Source of the DNA: an uncultured Clostridia bacterium
GTDB taxonomy: Bacteria; Bacillota; Clostridia; Oscillospirales; Acutalibacteraceae
DNA: 15,887 nt
Direction of reading: 5' to 3'
NCBI GenBank assembly: GCA_946006915.1
Contig: CAMFZK010000010.1
Coordinates: forward strand, 1 to 15,887
Shown here: one piece after another, positions 14,104 to 15,887 of the stretch
Layout of the letters: each line of letters starts with the position of its first letter
How positions within the stretch are numbered: position 1 is the first letter of the stretch
Program-made: the position numbers and the translations under genes
The notes under the pieces: model-generated
Databases searched by the model: none
What the model was told of the DNA's origin: nothing
What the model saw: the letters and a program-made list of their open reading frames with translations, nothing else

Positions 14104-14137
14104 ATATATGTAACTTCAAAAGAAAGAGGAGATTTTT

Positions 14138-14896
14138 ATGAACAACTTACAAGGCAAAACCGCAGTTATAACCGGCGGTAATTCGGGCGTTGGTGCTGCA
14201 ACCGCACTTCTTTTTGCAAAAAGCGGTGCAAATGTTGTAATAAGCGCTCGCCGTCAAGCCGCACTTGACCAAGTGGCAGAAAAAATTAAAGCCGAAGGCG
14301 GTAATGTTTTAACGGTACCTACCGATATTTCAAAGGTAGAAGACTGCGAAAACTTAATGAAAGCCGCAATCGAAAAATTCGGCAAGGTGGATATTCTTGT
14401 GAATAACGCAGGTGTGCTTGATACAGGTCTTGCCCCGGTTGATAAATTTGACGATGCGGAAATTCAAAAAATAATTTCCATAAACCAAATCGGCACAATG
14501 CAATGTATCCGTGAAGCACTTAAAGTTATGGGCGAGGGTTCGTCTATTGTTAATGTGGCATCAGTTGCGGGTGTAAACGGCGGAGGCGGAGCGGCTTATG
14601 TTTCCACCAAAGCGGCAATTATCGGTATTACCAAACATACCGCACTTTTGCTTGCCGATAAATATATTCGCTGTAATGCGGTTTGTCCCGGCACTATTGT
14701 TACACCTATGACAATGAATATGAAACCCGAACAACTTGATATGCGAATGATGGGCGCTATGAGCAAACACGCCGACTTAAAAATTAAGCCCTGTATGGCA
14801 GAAGATGTTGCTAATATTATCGGTTTCTTCGCTTCGGACGATTCTAAAGCATTAACCGGTCAGGTGGTTGTAAGCGACTTCGGCGCTTCTTTGTAA
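14138..14896 (+). CDS. Short-chain dehydrogenase/reductase (classical SDR)
   Basis: A 252-residue NAD(P)-dependent oxidoreductase of the classical SDR type. Seen: the cofactor loop TGGNSGVG (12-19), NNAG (89-92), the structural Asn116, and the catalytic Ser142, Tyr154 and Lys158 (YVSTK), followed by the PG motif CPGTIVTPM. The pair of Arg residues in ISARRQ after the second strand suggests NADP(H) preference. The length is normal. It is monocistronic, with an AGAGGAG site before ATG 14138, its own promoter, a candidate Rex operator and a terminator behind. The substrate cannot be told; SDRs of this size include alcohol, hydroxysteroid and 3-oxoacyl reductases. Control by Rex would fit a role in reoxidising NADH, though this sits uneasily with an NADP-type Arg pair. 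Confidence 0.9.
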   Translation: MNNLQGKTAVITGGNSGVGAATALLFAKSGANVVISARRQAALDQVAEKIKAEGGNVLTVPTDISKVEDCENLMKAAIEKFGKVDILVNNAGVLDTGLAPVDKFDDAEIQKIISINQIGTMQCIREALKVMGEGSSIVNVASVAGVNGGGGAAYVSTKAAIIGITKHTALLLADKYIRCNAVCPGTIVTPMTMNMKPEQLDMRMMGAMSKHADLKIKPCMAEDVANIIGFFASDDSKALTGQVVVSDFGASL

Positions 14897-14905
14897 TTTG
14901 AGTTT

Positions 14906-14942
14906 AAAGTGGGACAGATGGAAAAACTTCTGTCTCACTTTT
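14906..14942 (+). terminator. Terminator of the short-chain dehydrogenase gene
   Basis: AAAGTGGGACAGA (14906-14918) pairs with TCTGTCTCACTTT (14929-14941), a 13-bp stem with one G-T pair and a 10-nt loop, 10 nt after the stop codon. The T-run after the stem is short (TTTT then G), so some read-through into the next gene is possible. Confidence 0.75.
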
Positions 14943-14944
14943 GC

Positions 14945-14973
14945 TTTAAATCTTTGTTTCTTTATGATATAAT
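14945..14973 (+). promoter_or_regulatory. Extended -10 promoter of the aldo/keto reductase gene
   Basis: TTTAAA (14945-14950) as a weak -35, a 17-nt spacer and a perfect TATAAT (14968-14973) preceded by TGA, an extended -10 element. The start point is near 14980, only about 18 nt before the ATG, with AAAGGA as ribosome binding site. Confidence 0.65.
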
Positions 14974-14997
14974 TAAAAAAGAAAGGAATGAGCAGTT

Positions 14998-15887
14998 ATG
15001 TATAAAGCAAGTGAACAGAGATACGAAAATATGGTTTACAACCGAACTGGGGCAAGCGGGGTGAAATTGCCGGCGGTGTCATTAGGTTTTTGGCACAATT
15101 TCGGTGATACGGCACGGTATGACAATATGAAAGAAATGTGTTTTACCGCATTTGACAACGGAATTACCCATTTTGACCTTGCAAATAACTACGGTCCCGA
15201 ACCCGGCAGTGCGGAAAAGAATTTAGGCAGAATTTTGCGTGAAGAAATGTCAGCTTACCGTGATGAGTTGATAATCAGCACTAAAGCGGGCTACACAATG
15301 TGGGACGGTCCTTACGGTGACTACGGCAGCCGTAAATATTTGCTTGCAAGTTTGGACGCAAGTTTAAAACGTATGGGACTTGATTATGTGGATATTTTTT
15401 ACCACCACCGTCCCGACCCCGAAACCCCATTGGAAGAAACAATGGGTGCTTTGGCACAGGCGGTAAACAGCGGTAAAGCGCTTTATGTAGGTCTTTCTAA
15501 CTACAACGGCGAACAACTTAAAAAAGCAACCGAAATTCTTGACGGTTTGCACTGCCCCTTTATTATTAACCAAAACCGCTATTCGATTTTTGATCGAACC
15601 ATTGAAAATAACGGACTTAAACAAACCGCTAAAGAACTTAAAAAGGGCATTATTGCCTTTAGTCCTCTAGCACAGGGTATGCTTACCGACAGGTACTTAA
15701 AAGGCATTCCCGAAGACAGCCGAATTAAAACCGACGGCAGATTTTTGACCGCATCTTCAATTACCGAAGAAAAATTGGCGCAAATAAAAGCACTTTCACA
15801 AATTGCAGAAAACCGAGGTCAAACCTTGGCAGAAATGGCACTCGCTTGGGTGCTTAAGGACGGAGATGTAACTTCGGTGCTTATCGG
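14998..15887 (+). CDS. Aldo/keto reductase, YghZ-like (L-glyceraldehyde 3-phosphate reductase type), cut by window end
   Basis: The first 296 codons are visible and the frame is open at the window edge; relatives are about 330-350 residues, so only the C terminus is missing. Seen: THFDLANNYGPEPGSAE with catalytic Asp60 and Tyr65, IISTKAGYTMWDGPYGD with Lys96, and VDIFYHHRPDPETP with the His (137) of the tetrad. Later come YVGLSNYN, AFSPLAQGMLTDRYL and ALAWVL, which form the NADPH-binding end of the barrel. The near word-for-word agreement with E. coli YghZ in these stretches places it in the AKR14/YghZ branch, which reduces L-glyceraldehyde 3-phosphate and methylglyoxal with NADPH, a detoxifying role. 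The start ATG 14998 has AAAGGA ten bases upstream. It has its own promoter. Confidence 0.9.
   Translation, partial: MYKASEQRYENMVYNRTGASGVKLPAVSLGFWHNFGDTARYDNMKEMCFTAFDNGITHFDLANNYGPEPGSAEKNLGRILREEMSAYRDELIISTKAGYTMWDGPYGDYGSRKYLLASLDASLKRMGLDYVDIFYHHRPDPETPLEETMGALAQAVNSGKALYVGLSNYNGEQLKKATEILDGLHCPFIINQNRYSIFDRTIENNGLKQTAKELKKGIIAFSPLAQGMLTDRYLKGIPEDSRIKTDGRFLTASSITEEKLAQIKALSQIAENRGQTLAEMALAWVLKDGDVTSVLI

Noticed and set aside
1..15887. Insertion sequences, phage genes, tRNA genes or CRISPR repeats
   Set aside because: No transposase, integrase, cloverleaf or regularly spaced repeat was seen on either strand.

Overview
The window looks like a piece of chromosome from a low-to-moderate GC, Gram-positive anaerobe, most likely a gut Clostridia (Oscillospirales/Lachnospirales-like). 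The reasons are strong AGGAG-type ribosome binding sites, sigma-A promoters of the TTGACA-N17-TATAAT kind, a TmcAL/YlbM tRNA-modifying enzyme (a Firmicutes family), a fermentative acetate kinase, a clostridial-looking Rex operator, and intrinsic terminators after most units. There are no mobile elements, tRNAs, rRNAs or CRISPR arrays. Thirteen protein genes are visible, the last cut by the window end.

Region A (about 80-5320, minus strand) is a tight five-gene operon. From its promoter at about 5291-5319 it reads: Gfo/Idh/MocA dehydrogenase (4186-5232), a second one (3208-4185), a TIM-barrel sugar isomerase/epimerase (2276-3190), a third dehydrogenase (1097-2251) and a second TIM-barrel isomerase (218-1033), ending at a hairpin terminator (82-122). 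Alternating NAD(P)-dependent sugar dehydrogenases and metal-dependent TIM-barrel isomerases are the parts list of oxidise-then-epimerise or oxidise-then-eliminate (3-keto-sugar) pathways, as in the E. coli ycj cluster, C-glycoside cleavage clusters and inositol catabolism. The substrate cannot be read from the sequence.

Region B (5422-9206, plus strand) is divergent from A. It holds an AraC-type regulator with a textbook promoter, followed 20 nt later by a cytoplasmic LacZ-type family GH2 beta-galactosidase. It ends at a perfect 16-bp bidirectional terminator shared with the convergent unit C. The arrangement suggests that the AraC protein senses a glycoside and controls both GH2 and the dehydrogenase operon. 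No transporter is present.

Region C (9232-11434) is a minus-strand pair, tmcAL followed by a DUF4380/galactose-mutarotase-like gene whose ribosome binding site overlaps the tmcAL stop codon. Region D (11361-13967) is a plus-strand pair, acetate kinase (ackA) and an atypical galactokinase, with a strong terminator. The predicted promoters of C and D face each other with start sites only about 3 nt apart.

Region E (14069-14942) is a single short-chain dehydrogenase with a good promoter whose -35 box sits inside a near-perfect clostridial Rex (NADH/NAD+ sensor) site. Region F (14945-end) is the start of an aldo/keto reductase close to E. coli YghZ.

The strongest leads are the five-gene dehydrogenase/isomerase operon as a possible new glycoside-processing route, the Rex site, and the face-to-face tmcAL/ackA promoters. 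Three computed gene starts need correcting: 5247 to 5232, 5430 to 5511, and 11376 to 11337.
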